A stretch of DNA of 64,000 bases from an uncultured Pseudoteredinibacter sp. (GCF_947500695.1 NZ_CANMSS010000006.1:1-64000), one strand, 5' to 3'; positions 8,524 through 18,055 are shown, counted from the first letter of the stretch. Numbers and translations: made by a program. The notes: a model not told the origin generated them from the sequence alone.

Positions 8524-10236
8524 TTAGCGCTCTCTTAATGCAAGCTGCTTAGTTTTCAAAATAGGTTTAAGGATGTAGTCTAAAACCGTCTTCTCCCCAG
8601 TTAGAACGTCCACACTCACGGTCATACCGGGAATAATTGGTAATGGAGTATCTTCGCTTCCCAAGAACGCTTTCTCGGTTTCAACTTTTACGGTATAAAA
8701 GCTCTCCCCTTCCTCATCAACAATGGTATCGGGGCTGATATGGGTAACATTGCCTTTGAGACCACCATGGATAGAGAAGTCATAGGCGGTAAACTTAACA
8801 ATCGCTTCTTGCCCTGGGTGTAAAAAAGCAATGTCTGTTGGACGGATTTTAGCTTCAACCAACAAACTATCTTCGGTCGGTACAATTTGAAGCAAGTCCA
8901 TACCCGGTTGAACAACGCCACCAATTGTATTCACCATAACCTGCTTGATGGTACCTGCTACCGGAGACACCACTACGGTACGATCCACCCTGTCCTCCAA
9001 TGCTCCACTGCTTTCAGACAGCCGCTGCAGCTCAAGTCGGACATCTGCCAGCTCTTTACGGGATTCGTTACGAAAGGCCAGTTTCGCACCCTGCAACTTG
9101 TCTCTCGCTTCCTGTAGGCTGGATTCAGCTCGCGGAATAGCTAATTCAGCGCCATTTAGCTCGCCATACAAATCGTTTACTTGGCGCTCAAGCCTTAGCA
9201 ACTCCACTTCCGACATAGCACCTGAGCCGACTAATGGTTTACTCATTTGAAGCTCTTTATCCAAAAGACGATAGCTACGCTGATGCTGGTCACGGCGAGC
9301 TTTTAACTCACTGAGCTCCTGTCGACGTTGAGCAACTTGCTGCACCAAAACCTGATCTTTAGACTTTTGCTCCTCCTGGCGTGATAGATAAAGTGCTCGT
9401 GCCTGGGACCACAATAACTCACTCACACCATCCATAGGCTGCTCTGGTAAAGCCTTACCATCAGCTTCATAACTTAGACGCGCGGCCTTCGCCTTTAGCT
9501 GATCCAGTGTTACATCGGCTTCACGAAGGGAAGATGAAAACTGAGTATCATCCAATCGTAATAAGGGCTCCTGCGCTTTAACGGCCTGACCTTCACGAAC
9601 ATAAAGCTCAGCGACAATACCCCCCTCTTGGTGCTGAACAATTTTCACTTGCGAAGACGGGATAACTTTACCCTCACCACGCGTAAACTCATCTACGTAG
9701 GCGAGAGAGGCCCAAACAATAGCCACAATCACAAAAGTACAAATAGCCCAAAGTAACTGCTGGCCACCACGAGGAGATTGCTGTAGAACAGCCGCTGCCG
9801 CTGAAGACATATAATCCAAATCTTCTTGGATTAACTCTTTATCTCCTTCAAACCATTTACGTTTTTTTTCACCGCTTTGTGGCATAGCAGCAGGTAAAGG
9901 AGCTTGCCCATCTGGAGCATCTTCTTGCGGCTGAACTGCAACTTGCTCACTCGCATCAACGGCGGCGTTATCAGTTGATATATCGCGATCATTTAGCTCT
10001 AGATTTTCGTCAAGCTGTTCTGCAGCTTTCGCTTGCTGCTCTACAACTTTCGAATCTTCTGCCTTCGTTCCGGACGACTTTTCAAGAGTTTCAGAAGACT
10101 GATTTTGCGATGCAGATGTGGGCATCTTTACCTTTACCGAGCTGGCACTAACACTAACCGCAGGGGCTGATTTATTGTCCGCTTCACCTTTCGCTTGAGC
10201 GGGCTTTTGTTCATCCAATTGATTATTGCTCGACAC
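8524..10236 (-). CDS. HlyD-family membrane-fusion protein (LapC-like) with long N-terminal extension
   Basis: This 570-residue periplasmic adaptor links the ABC transporter to TolC. Residues 1-125 are a low-complexity Ser/Ala/Gln/Glu-rich cytoplasmic extension. One membrane helix follows at about 160-181 (LLWAICTFVIVAIVWASLAY), then a biotinyl-lipoyl-like segment (VQHQEGGIVAELYVREGQAV), a long coiled coil at roughly 220-400, and the conserved HlyD C-terminal segment (VVSPVAGTIKQVMVNTIGG, then ALREXR-like end). HlyD proteins are usually about 390-480 residues, so the extension is unusual. The start is GTG at 10236, preceded by AAGGGGC, and overlaps the ABC transporter gene by 14 bases, so the two are translated from one transcript. 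Confidence 0.92.
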   Translation of the reverse strand: MSSNNQLDEQKPAQAKGEADNKSAPAVSVSASSVKVKMPTSASQNQSSETLEKSSGTKAEDSKVVEQQAKAAEQLDENLELNDRDISTDNAAVDASEQVAVQPQEDAPDGQAPLPAAMPQSGEKKRKWFEGDKELIQEDLDYMSSAAAAVLQQSPRGGQQLLWAICTFVIVAIVWASLAYVDEFTRGEGKVIPSSQVKIVQHQEGGIVAELYVREGQAVKAQEPLLRLDDTQFSSSLREADVTLDQLKAKAARLSYEADGKALPEQPMDGVSELLWSQARALYLSRQEEQKSKDQVLVQQVAQRRQELSELKARRDQHQRSYRLLDKELQMSKPLVGSGAMSEVELLRLERQVNDLYGELNGAELAIPRAESSLQEARDKLQGAKLAFRNESRKELADVRLELQRLSESSGALEDRVDRTVVVSPVAGTIKQVMVNTIGGVVQPGMDLLQIVPTEDSLLVEAKIRPTDIAFLHPGQEAIVKFTAYDFSIHGGLKGNVTHISPDTIVDEEGESFYTVKVETEKAFLGSEDTPLPIIPGMTVSVDVLTGEKTVLDYILKPILKTKQLALRER

Positions 10237-12400
10237 GAATTTGCCCCTTCTTCAATGCATCCAGTACGGACTCTTTCGAGCCATCAGCAATTAACTTGCC
10301 ATTTTCCAAAACGATAATTCTATCCACCAAGTCCAATAGCGATGTTTTGTGAGTCACCAGAATAAGAGTCTTACCCTGTGTAACACGCATTAGATTTTGT
10401 TTAAGTTTTGCTTCGGTGCTGTTATCCATACCTGTTGATGGCTCATCAAGCAGATAGATACTTGGATCCTTAATTAAGGCTCGAGCCACACCGATACTTT
10501 GTCGTTGTCCGCCCGATAAGAATGCCCCCCGTTCACCTACAGGACGCTGGAAGCCCATCGGGTGCTTATTCACAAAACCCGTAACCCCCGATAGCTCGGC
10601 TGCTCGTACAATTTGTTGGTCAGTAGCGTGCGGCGTACCGTAAGCAATATTGTCTTTTACCGAGCCAAAAAATAGAGAGACATCCTGTGGTACATAACCA
10701 ACACCGTGGCGCAGATCAGCAGGATCGAGCTGTTTGATATCAATACCGTCAATCAGTACAGAGCCGCCCGTTGGCTGAAAGAGCCCCATCATCAACTTTT
10801 GCACTGTAGATTTTCCGGAGCCCATACGACCGATAATGGCGACCCGCTCTCGGGGCTTAATATTAAACGAAACGCTCTCAATACTCGGATGCTCCTCACC
10901 GGGATAAGCGAAGGACACCTTATTAAAACGAACTTCACCCGCAAAGCTAGGGCGCTTAATAAAGGTTTTCTCTTCATCTCTTTCCTGCGCCTTATCGACA
11001 ATCTTCTCCAGAGACTCCAAAGCTGTCATTGTTTGCTCAAAGTTAACCAGTAGACTGGATAACTGAGATAAAGGCGCCAAGGCTCGACTGGTTAGCATTA
11101 CACAAGCAATCAAAGCACCCATGGTGAGATCTTTTTGGGCAATTAGGTAAACACCGCTCACAATAACCGCAACAGAGCTAAGCTGAACAACCGTTCCCGC
11201 TACTGTCACTGCCGAGTTTGAAAGCAAACGAGACTTTTGCCCCCAGAATGCAAGATGACCAACCGATTTCTCCCAAGAACGCTGCACACGCCCTTCTGCG
11301 CCTAAACCCTTGACGGTTTCTAAACTCGCAAGAGCTTCAACTAAGGTAGAGTTTTTCTGCGCCGAAGACTGCATGGTTTCTTCTACCGATTGACGCAGCG
11401 GCTTTAAAATAAACAAGGCGTAGCCAATCACGATGGGGATACATGCCAGCGGAACCAATACCAATGGACCGCCAACATAAAAGATCACCAGCAAAAATAA
11501 TAAGGTAAATGGCAGATCTACAAAGGCTGTGACCGTAGACGAGGTAATAAAACTTCGTACACTTTCAAAATCTTTTAACTGGCTAGCGAACGAACCTACT
11601 GACATAGGCTTATCTTCTAATCGGGCACCTAACACCCTCTCAAAGATCATTGCTGACAGCAAAACATCAGATTTCTTTCCAGCTACTTCGATAAAGTATC
11701 CCCGCAAGAGCTTTAAGACGAGATCGAAAAAGTAAACCGTTGCCACACCAATTGCTAGCACCCAGAGGGTTTCTACCGCTTCGTTAGGCACTACACGATC
11801 GTAGACATTCATAACGAATAGAGGATTGGCAATGGCAAATAGGTTGATAAACAAGGACGCTAAGAGAACATCGCGATAGATGCGCCAGGATCGACTTAGC
11901 ACCCCCCAAAACCAATGGCCTTTTTGGCGAACTTTAATTTCCTGGGTACGCTCATCGTAACGATGCAGAGGCTTACAAAAAATAGAATATCCGCTATAGC
12001 GCTCTTTTAAATCCACCAACTCGACAATGCTCTTGCCATTACTATGGGGATCAATGATTTCAGCTTTGCCAGCTGCCACATCAATCTTGGTCAGCACGCA
12101 AGCATCATTATCGTCTAGCAATAGAACAGTTGGTAAAACTAGGGCGCTAATCTGCTCCAAAGAACGCTCAAGCACCTTTGCAGACAAGCCTGCCCTTTCA
12201 GCCGCACGAATAAACAACCTGGGTGTTAGGCGCTCTTTAATTAACGGCAACCCGGCAGTAAGCGAGGTTTCTGAAATCGGTAAATGCTCTATACGAGCGA
12301 TGATTAACAAGGATTCTAATAAGGGGTCGCAAAAGCTGGCACTTTCCGCGGGGCCTTCCACTATTTCTTGTATTTCCGTTTGGCTTGTTGCCTGCTCCAT
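10223..12400 (-). CDS. Type I secretion ABC transporter with degenerate peptidase-like domain (LapB-like)
   Basis: This 725-residue inner membrane exporter drives secretion of the neighbouring adhesin. Residues about 20-145 form a C39-peptidase-like domain without an evident catalytic cysteine, as in HlyB/LapB-type exporters whose substrate keeps its N-terminus. A transmembrane domain of about six helices spans roughly 165-440. The nucleotide-binding domain has Walker A GRMGSGKST (about 522-530), signature LSGGQRQ, Walker B SIYLLDEPST and H-loop THK. The ATG at 12400 follows an AGGGG ribosome site. It is the first gene of the secretion cluster and is divergent from the small gene at 12509, with 108 bases between. 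Its substrate is inferred from position. Confidence 0.93.
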   Translation of the reverse strand: MEQATSQTEIQEIVEGPAESASFCDPLLESLLIIARIEHLPISETSLTAGLPLIKERLTPRLFIRAAERAGLSAKVLERSLEQISALVLPTVLLLDDNDACVLTKIDVAAGKAEIIDPHSNGKSIVELVDLKERYSGYSIFCKPLHRYDERTQEIKVRQKGHWFWGVLSRSWRIYRDVLLASLFINLFAIANPLFVMNVYDRVVPNEAVETLWVLAIGVATVYFFDLVLKLLRGYFIEVAGKKSDVLLSAMIFERVLGARLEDKPMSVGSFASQLKDFESVRSFITSSTVTAFVDLPFTLLFLLVIFYVGGPLVLVPLACIPIVIGYALFILKPLRQSVEETMQSSAQKNSTLVEALASLETVKGLGAEGRVQRSWEKSVGHLAFWGQKSRLLSNSAVTVAGTVVQLSSVAVIVSGVYLIAQKDLTMGALIACVMLTSRALAPLSQLSSLLVNFEQTMTALESLEKIVDKAQERDEEKTFIKRPSFAGEVRFNKVSFAYPGEEHPSIESVSFNIKPRERVAIIGRMGSGKSTVQKLMMGLFQPTGGSVLIDGIDIKQLDPADLRHGVGYVPQDVSLFFGSVKDNIAYGTPHATDQQIVRAAELSGVTGFVNKHPMGFQRPVGERGAFLSGGQRQSIGVARALIKDPSIYLLDEPSTGMDNSTEAKLKQNLMRVTQGKTLILVTHKTSLLDLVDRIIVLENGKLIADGSKESVLDALKKGQIRVEQ

Positions 12401-12508
12401 TAAGACCCCTTAAGCGTGTTTTAAAAGTTGTTCTAATAGGATTGTATACTACTATTGATATAACTAACTTATATTGTAGTCTGCCATCCGAAAAACGAAA
12501 CCCGCCCT

Positions 12509-12856
12509 ATGCCTTATATTCAACGTGACCTAAATGGCAACATAAGTGCCATTTCCATGAAATCAGGACCTGAGTTTAGCGAGTATTTATCTCCGACTCA
12601 CCCACAACTTGTCTCTTTTTTAGACAATTATAAGAATGTCAGCCACTCTTTGGCGGCTCTCGAAGAGTCGGATATGGAGTTCGTGCGTATTACTGAGGAT
12701 TTGGTAAACACATTAGTGGCCAAAAATGTGATTTTATTTACGGATCTTCCGGAAGCCGTTCAGCAAAAATTGCTGGCAAGGGAAAAGCTGCGTGAACAGA
12801 TTCAAGGGGAGCGCAACGAGAGTTTTATGGACGATGGCGAAGCCGGGGTTTTCTAA
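12509..12856 (+). CDS. Small conserved protein often labelled tryptophan synthase subunit beta-like
   Basis: This 115-residue soluble protein has the layout of a small conserved gammaproteobacterial family: YIQRDLNGNISAI at the start, a central ALEESDMEFVRITEDLVNTLV helix, then a VILFTDLPEAVQQKLLAREKLRE segment. Databases often name this family tryptophan synthase subunit beta-like without functional evidence, and the protein is far too short to be TrpB. The function is unknown. It is divergent from the secretion operon and convergent with recX. The family match is from memory of similar Pseudomonas proteins. Confidence 0.75.
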   Translation: MPYIQRDLNGNISAISMKSGPEFSEYLSPTHPQLVSFLDNYKNVSHSLAALEESDMEFVRITEDLVNTLVAKNVILFTDLPEAVQQKLLAREKLREQIQGERNESFMDDGEAGVF

Positions 12857-12888
12857 AAGCAAATAAAACGCTAGTTAAAACAACCTGC

Positions 12889-13413
12889 TTATTCACCTAC
12901 AGCAGCGTTGGCTTCGGCCATGGCATAGTGAATATGATCACCATTAAAACCCTGAGCCTGCAGATATCGATATCGTTTAGACTTATCCTTAATGTCCACG
13001 GCTGGCCCAGCAAATCGGCCCTGCAAACTTTCTAAAGCCAAGGCGTGCCAATCTATATCACTTTCCAATAAAGCATTATCAATCGACATAGCGGATAAGC
13101 CCTTGTGCTTCATTTCAAGCCGAATACGCATTGGCCCACGACGCTTGGCAATCGCTGCACGAACAAACATAGCGGCATAACGCTGATCATCTAAGTAAGA
13201 CAACTCTTCAAGCCAGTCCAATACACCATCAATCAGGCTGCTGCTGTCATATTGTCTAGCCAATTTACTGCACAGCTCTGCACGGCAAAATTCTCGTCGG
13301 CTAATTGCTGCGAGTGCTGAATTTTTAATCTTGGCTAATAGTTCGCTGTCGCTAGGAGGCTGTTCCTTATAGGACTCTTCGCGGTAATCATCAATGGAGA
13401 CTATTTTTGACAT
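12889..13413 (-). CDS. recX: RecX regulatory protein
   Basis: This 174-residue protein is a RecX-family modulator that binds RecA filaments and limits their growth and activity. It shows the three-helix repeat pattern, including SRREFCRAELCSKL, LDWLEELSYLDDQRYAAMFVRAAIAKRRGPMRIRLEMKHKGLS and RYLQAQGFNGDHIHYAM. The ATG at 13413 is preferred over the upstream GTG at 13431 because GGGAGA sits just before it. It follows recA on the same strand with 122 bases between them, including a hairpin, the usual partial-terminator arrangement that keeps RecX well below RecA levels. Confidence 0.93.
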   Translation of the reverse strand: MSKIVSIDDYREESYKEQPPSDSELLAKIKNSALAAISRREFCRAELCSKLARQYDSSSLIDGVLDWLEELSYLDDQRYAAMFVRAAIAKRRGPMRIRLEMKHKGLSAMSIDNALLESDIDWHALALESLQGRFAGPAVDIKDKSKRYRYLQAQGFNGDHIHYAMAEANAAVGE

Positions 13414-13435
13414 TATTGTTCTCCCTTTCACAATG

Positions 13436-13457
13436 TTGAGCTAATTTTGAGCTAATT
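13436..13457. repeat. 11-base tandem duplication between recA and recX
   Basis: TTGAGCTAATT occurs twice in direct succession, 23 bases upstream of the recX start. It may be a simple slippage duplication; no function is apparent. Confidence 0.5.
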
Positions 13458-13495
13458 TTGAAGTGCTGGAATTTGAAGGTCTCAGCTAAAGACAA

Positions 13496-13515
13496 GCCCC
13501 CAGCACAGCGGGGGC
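13496..13515 (-). terminator. Hairpin after recA
   Basis: GCCCCC/GGGGGC arms with an 8-base loop lie 21 bases past the recA stop. The minus-strand tail is only moderately T-rich (TTGTCTTT), consistent with a leaky terminator allowing recX expression. Confidence 0.6.
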
Positions 13516-13535
13516 AAGATGGGATGGAGAGTTAC

Positions 13536-14567
13536 TTATGCCTGTTCTGCCTCTTCACCAGGCTCTTCTGCTGCTTCACCATTGCCCAATAGCTCAGCAC
13601 GGACTCGACCTTCGATCTCTTGGGCCATTGCAGTGTTTTCTTGCAAGAACTTCACAACATTATTCTTACCCTGGCCGATCTTATCGCCGTTATAGCTATA
13701 CCAAGCACCGGCTTTATCGATAAAGCCAAGCTTCACACCGAAATCAATAACCTCACCCAAGCGATTGATACCTTCACCGTATAGAATCTGGAATTCAGTT
13801 TGCTTAAACGGCGGAGCTACTTTGTTCTTCACAACCTTCACGCGAGTTTCACTACCAATAACCTCGTCGCCATCTTTTACGGCACCAATACGGCGAATGT
13901 CTAAGCGAACAGAGGAGTAGAACTTCAAGGCGTTACCACCGGTAGTGGTTTCAGGGTTGCCGAACATAACACCAATTTTCATACGAATCTGGTTAATAAA
14001 GATCGCCAAACAGTTAGCATTCTTAATGTTACCGGTAATCTTACGTAGCGCCTGCGACATTAAGCGAGCCTGCAAACCAACGTGATGATCGCCCATCTCA
14101 CCTTCAATTTCTGCTTTTGGTGTCAAGGCTGCAACAGAGTCGACAACCAGAACATCAACAGCACCAGAGCGCACTAGCATGTCAGCGACTTCCAAAGCCT
14201 GCTCACCGGTATCAGGCTGGGAAACAATCAAATCATCAACATTAACACCCAGCTTCTCTGCGTAAATCGGGTCTAAAGCGTGTTCAGCATCAATAAAGGC
14301 ACAGGTACCACCCTGCTTTTGCGCTTCAGCAATGGCTTGGAGGGTCAGGGTGGTTTTACCGGAAGATTCCGGACCATAGATTTCAACAATACGACCTTTT
14401 GGCAAACCGCCAATACCCAAGGCAACATCAAGGCCTAATGAGCCTGTAGAAACTGCTGGAATTTTAACTTGCTCTTTATCGCCCATCCGCATAACGGTGC
14501 CTTTACCGAACTGACGTTCAATCTGGCCAAGGGCGGCTTGCAATGCCTTTTCTTTGTTCTGATCCAT
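13536..14567 (-). CDS. recA: RecA recombinase
   Basis: This 343-residue RecA catalyses ATP-dependent strand exchange and triggers LexA self-cleavage in the SOS response. It has Walker A GPESSGKT at about 65-72, the [14 protein letters not shown] segment, Walker [11 protein letters not shown], and an acidic C-terminal tail ([10 protein letters not shown]). The start [17 protein letters not shown] at 14567 is chosen because it matches the family N-terminus and has AGGTG upstream. The longer open frame to 14738 would run through the promoter. recX follows and pncC precedes it on the same strand. Confidence 0.98.
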   Translation of the reverse strand: MDQNKEKALQAALGQIERQFGKGTVMRMGDKEQVKIPAVSTGSLGLDVALGIGGLPKGRIVEIYGPESSGKTTLTLQAIAEAQKQGGTCAFIDAEHALDPIYAEKLGVNVDDLIVSQPDTGEQALEVADMLVRSGAVDVLVVDSVAALTPKAEIEGEMGDHHVGLQARLMSQALRKITGNIKNANCLAIFINQIRMKIGVMFGNPETTTGGNALKFYSSVRLDIRRIGAVKDGDEVIGSETRVKVVKNKVAPPFKQTEFQILYGEGINRLGEVIDFGVKLGFIDKAGAWYSYNGDKIGQGKNNVVKFLQENTAMAQEIEGRVRAELLGNGEAAEEPGEEAEQA

Positions 14568-14720
14568 GGGACACCTCGTCGTATTGGCGTATAGCCTTAT
14601 ATATTGTCTAGATTTTTTGGCCTCAGTGGGCCACTTTTTAGCCTCATTAGGCTTGTAAGTGCATAGACTCATCGATTTATTAGGCAGTGCCAATGAGCCA
14701 TTAGCTGCGATTCGGAAAGA

Positions 14721-14753
14721 AGCATAATTTAAAAACACTGTATACGCAACCAG
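14721..14753 (-). promoter_or_regulatory. recA promoter with LexA (SOS) box
   Basis: On the minus strand there is a -35 TTGCGT (14744-14749), a 17-base spacer and a -10 TATGCT (14721-14726). A CTG-N10-CAG element at 14738-14753 overlaps the -35, which fits LexA repression. A second partial match with a perfect TATTTATACAG half lies just upstream, near 14757-14772. The predicted leader is about 147 bases. Confidence 0.65.
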
Positions 14754-14819
14754 TACTTGGTATTTATACAGTAGTTTTTACAAAAATAGGATTTTGGCGG
14801 AATTAACCTACAAGAGATG

Positions 14820-15308
14820 TTAGGCCAAAAGCGATAGCCCTAAGGCCTGCTGTAAAGACTTATCTATGGCCTGATCGCGCACGGCCACACGGTCGCCACT
14901 GAATAGACAGCACTCACTCCGGCAGTGAATCAAGCCGCCCTCAGACCAAGCCCAAGCTAGCCATACGGTTCCTACGGGTTTCTCTGCACTGCCACCGCCA
15001 GGCCCAGCGATACCACTGCTGGACAATGCAATATCAGCCTTAGACGCCTTTAGCGCTCCGAGCGCCATAGCTTCCACAACCTCTTGACTGACTGCCCCAT
15101 GCTGTTCAATCAGTTCAGCCGGCACCCCCAATAATTGGCTTTTAGCTTCATTGGCATAGGTGACAAAGCCATACTCAAAGTAAGAGGAGCTACCAGCAAT
15201 ATCAGTTAAGGCACTGGCAATTCCACCACCCGTGCACGATTCAGCAGAGCTGATACGTAGCTTTTGAGACAATAAAGCTTGTGCTAAAGGTTTTGCGTAT
15301 TGCGACAT
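14820..15308 (-). CDS. pncC: CinA C-terminal family nicotinamide-nucleotide amidohydrolase
   Basis: This 162-residue protein is the stand-alone CinA C-terminal domain, known as PncC, which deamidates NMN to nicotinate mononucleotide in pyridine nucleotide salvage. Seen here are [65 protein letters not shown] and the C-terminal [13 protein letters not shown]. The start at 15308 ([10 protein letters not shown]) fits the family; the longer frame would overlap the upstream gene. It is in the cinA-recA-recX order known from many gammaproteobacteria and lies 2 bases after the AlaDH-like gene, so the two are probably cotranscribed. Confidence 0.93.
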   Translation of the reverse strand: MSQYAKPLAQALLSQKLRISSAESCTGGGIASALTDIAGSSSYFEYGFVTYANEAKSQLLGVPAELIEQHGAVSQEVVEAMALGALKASKADIALSSSGIAGPGGGSAEKPVGTVWLAWAWSEGGLIHCRSECCLFSGDRVAVRDQAIDKSLQQALGLSLLA

Positions 15309-15310
15309 AA

Positions 15311-16732
15311 TTAAGCAAGCTCTTGAGGAAAGGGCCCACACACCAGGGCTCGCGCCACACCAGGAGCCAACTGAGCCAAGCCCTTGTGGAGTGCTTCAGC
15401 GCCCAATAAGACATCAGCTATTTGCCCAGAATAGCGAATAGCGGTCTCACGCATCATTCCCATCATGGGCCACCCCCATAGAGAGGATACCGTCACACCA
15501 TCACGAACAAAATGAGGGTCCGTTAAAAAGGTACAAGACTCAACCGCCTCGACAGGACTGCGATTGGTAGGGCTGCCGCCAACTAGATCAATCACCACAG
15601 AGCCATCTGGAATCAATTTCTTTAGATGGCCATTACTGACCAAGAAATTTACGCCCCTCAAGTGTGGGGGTTGCTCAGCGCCATTAACCACTAAGTCGAT
15701 ATCTTTCAACCAATAATCGATACGACCCTTGCTAGTATGGGTACGTCCCAAAACATGAACCGTTTTCACACCCTGGTCATGTAACTCATGAATCGCACCC
15801 TGCCCCACATTGCCATAACCAAGCACGGCAACTTTTGCTTCTTTTATATCCAGTTCAGGCTTATTTTCGGCTAAGAGCTTTAAACCATAGCGCGCACCTG
15901 CCATACCGGTTTCGTGTAAGCATTGGATGCGACGTAAACCAAACTCTCTTGGAGGGTGACTCTTTCTGTATTCCGCTACAGCTTTCTCACCCACTTCGGC
16001 TTCATACTGCGCTAAGTCCAGCACACTTTCGCCCGCCTTTTGCAGGCTGGCGATTAGCCCTTGGCGCTGTAGAATGCGGCTATCGTAAACATAAAGGCTA
16101 TTGCTGCGGCTCAACTCTAAATCCGCCGTGGCAATATTGGCATTCAAGAGCTGCAAAGAACGCGGATCCCGATTACCGGCTCGGCGAATTGAAGCCCCTA
16201 AGTGCTCGGACCAACCTAAAACCTTCACGTTCAGTGAGCCAATAGAGTTGTCGGACATATAAGGGCTTAGGGCTTTGTTCATAGCCGTGCGGCCAATAAT
16301 AGAAGCATCAGATTGCCGCTTAGGGGATTCTAGAATCTCTTCCATAGCAATGACATTAATACACTGATCTTCCAAAAGCTGGGCTCGATCAGGATAGGAG
16401 TGAAAATGCGCCATGCAAAATAAAGTCGTTCCGGGGCGCATTGTTTTGATGGAATCTAGCGAAGGACCTTTAAACTTAATAATCAGATCTTTCTCACAAT
16501 AGATCTCATCAGCCGCCTGCATGATAGCGCCGGCCTCAAGATACTCTTGATCACTAAAGCCGACACCTTCGCCCGCCCCATACTCAACATAAACTTTACA
16601 GCCACTAGCGACTAATTTAGCAACATCGGTAGGAATCAAGGCGACACGTTTTTCTAAACCGCCGGGATTTTCTGGAGATTCAATTTCCTTAACCAAAGCT
16701 ATGGTTTGAAAGGCTGGAAACTGAGTTGACAT
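15311..16732 (-). CDS. Alanine dehydrogenase/transhydrogenase-family NAD(P)-dependent oxidoreductase
   Basis: This 473-residue protein has an AlaDh/PNT N-terminal domain ([49 protein letters not shown]) and a nucleotide-binding domain with [17 protein letters not shown] at about 310-326. The C-terminal part ([24 protein letters not shown]) differs from ordinary alanine dehydrogenase, and the protein is about 100 residues longer than typical alanine dehydrogenases. It could act on alanine or on another amino or imino acid, as saccharopine or lysine-type relatives do; the substrate cannot be told from the sequence. ATG at 16732 has GAGGG upstream. Confidence 0.8.
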   Translation of the reverse strand: MSTQFPAFQTIALVKEIESPENPGGLEKRVALIPTDVAKLVASGCKVYVEYGAGEGVGFSDQEYLEAGAIMQAADEIYCEKDLIIKFKGPSLDSIKTMRPGTTLFCMAHFHSYPDRAQLLEDQCINVIAMEEILESPKRQSDASIIGRTAMNKALSPYMSDNSIGSLNVKVLGWSEHLGASIRRAGNRDPRSLQLLNANIATADLELSRSNSLYVYDSRILQRQGLIASLQKAGESVLDLAQYEAEVGEKAVAEYRKSHPPREFGLRRIQCLHETGMAGARYGLKLLAENKPELDIKEAKVAVLGYGNVGQGAIHELHDQGVKTVHVLGRTHTSKGRIDYWLKDIDLVVNGAEQPPHLRGVNFLVSNGHLKKLIPDGSVVIDLVGGSPTNRSPVEAVESCTFLTDPHFVRDGVTVSSLWGWPMMGMMRETAIRYSGQIADVLLGAEALHKGLAQLAPGVARALVCGPFPQELA

Positions 16733-16837
16733 GGGGCATCCCTCGAAAGCAAAAGAGGGAGAATAACAGGCAGGCAAAGTGCTGCAAGTGCTTTATTGGT
16801 TAAGGACAGGATTTACTCAAATCGATCAATTGTCAGC

Positions 16838-17629
16838 CTAGACCAGGCTGGGTAAAAACAAGCTAAAACAGGTACCTTGCCCTTCTTCTGAGCTGAGGGA
16901 CAGCTCCCCATTTAAAGTAGACTCAATCAGCTCACGAACAATACCAAGCCCAAGGCCACTGCCGCCTTGCTCTTTGGCGGTTGTAAAATATCGATCAAAA
17001 ACCTTTTGCTGCAGCTCAGCCGACATCCCTCGTCCGTTATCGCTAAGCTCAATCCTTAGCCCTTCTCTAGCTGAGTTTTCAGTCAGAGCGCGGAGGCTAA
17101 TAGTTAGAGGAGTACCTGGGATACGGGCATGCTGTATAGCATTCATAATCAAGTTGCTCAGCACTTGGGTCAGAGCACCTGGACAGCTTTGCAGTAGCAA
17201 AGATGCATCGCAATCTATCTTTAGCTCAGCCTCGGCTTGCTTCAATGCAAGCGCAAAGCTCATCTGCAACTGTTTAAAGTACGGCAGCAACTCGATAACA
17301 CGTGCCTGCTCTTGCGCTTGATCGATTGCCACTTGCTTGAAACTATCCATTAAGGCGCTTGCGCGCTGAGTATTGGACTGCAGAATTTGCGCGGATTCGG
17401 AGACCAAATCAAAGAAGGCTTCAAGACTTTGCTGAGTCATTTTGCCAGCTTGGTATTCTGCTTTTATGCTCTCCACTTTCAGCTGAAGGTGTGAAGACGC
17501 TGTTACGGCGATACCAATCGGAGTCTTCACCTCATGACCCACTGTGGCAAGCAAACGCGCCAACTCTTCGGCTTTTTGTTCAGCGATATGCAAACGGGTC
17601 AAAAGTTGAGAATCCGATTCTGTACTCAT
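16838..17629 (-). CDS. Soluble histidine kinase without an obvious sensor domain
   Basis: This protein of about 263 residues has an H-box (LLATVGHEVKTPIGIAVTAS), a dimerisation helix region, and a complete ATPase domain: N-box QVLSNLIMNAIQHA, G1 LSDNGRGMS, F-box VFDRYFTT, G2 GGSGLGLGIV. There is no membrane segment and only about 30 residues precede the H-box, so input must come from another protein or through the helix itself. No response regulator is adjacent. It lies about 100 bases upstream of the AlaDH-like gene on the same strand. An alternative start at 17650 adds seven residues; neither start has a strong ribosome site. Confidence 0.85.
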   Translation of the reverse strand: MSTESDSQLLTRLHIAEQKAEELARLLATVGHEVKTPIGIAVTASSHLQLKVESIKAEYQAGKMTQQSLEAFFDLVSESAQILQSNTQRASALMDSFKQVAIDQAQEQARVIELLPYFKQLQMSFALALKQAEAELKIDCDASLLLQSCPGALTQVLSNLIMNAIQHARIPGTPLTISLRALTENSAREGLRIELSDNGRGMSAELQQKVFDRYFTTAKEQGGSGLGLGIVRELIESTLNGELSLSSEEGQGTCFSLFLPSLV

Positions 17630-18055
17630 TAATGTACCAGCAAAATTCAACGAAAAAGCTCTATTGAGAAACCAAGTATTGGCTTATTGTTATCATTCTC
17701 TAATAGCCCCAAAAGATAAACAAGCATAAAAAGTGTGGGAAAAACAATATCTTATTGCTTAGGAAAACAGTTTTTATCCACCCAGAATTACCAAGCCATA
17801 TTTAAAGCCGTCTCTAAGAGCATTTATATTAGCTTAGCTGAGATTTCAGTCGTGAATCTAAGATATGTCTCTTTTCCCCTCGAAAAAGGGAAATTTCTGA
17901 CAATTTCCGCCCAGACAAGCCCTTAACTATTCACAAAATAGGCTAGATTGATTTATATTTAATAAAAATAGGTATTAATACCTATAAGAATCTAAATCTA
18001 ATAAATTGAGCGGAAGCTTAACTGTCAGTCTAATAACACGATAAAGCGATGTCCT
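17630..18055. other. 426-base divergent intergenic region
   Basis: It separates the soluble kinase from the acyl-CoA synthetase and should hold promoters for both. An 18-base perfect palindrome lies at 17968-17985. The plus-strand ORF at 17735-17926 has no family resemblance and is not called. Confidence 0.5.
17968..17985. promoter_or_regulatory. Perfect 18-base palindrome upstream of acyl-CoA synthetase gene
   Basis: ATAGGTATTAATACCTAT reads the same on both strands, 71 bases before the ATG and inside an AT-rich promoter-like stretch. It is a strong candidate operator for a dimeric regulator, which is not identified in the window. Confidence 0.55.

Noticed and set aside
14568..14738. Longer recA start at 14738
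   Set aside because: The extra 57 residues match no RecA N-terminus and overlap the -10 and the leader.
17685..17700. Possible Fur box before the soluble kinase
   Set aside because: Only one half resembles the consensus (TGATAAC); the other half does not match.
17735..17926. 63-residue plus-strand ORF
   Set aside because: No ribosome site or recognisable protein; it lies in a divergent promoter region.
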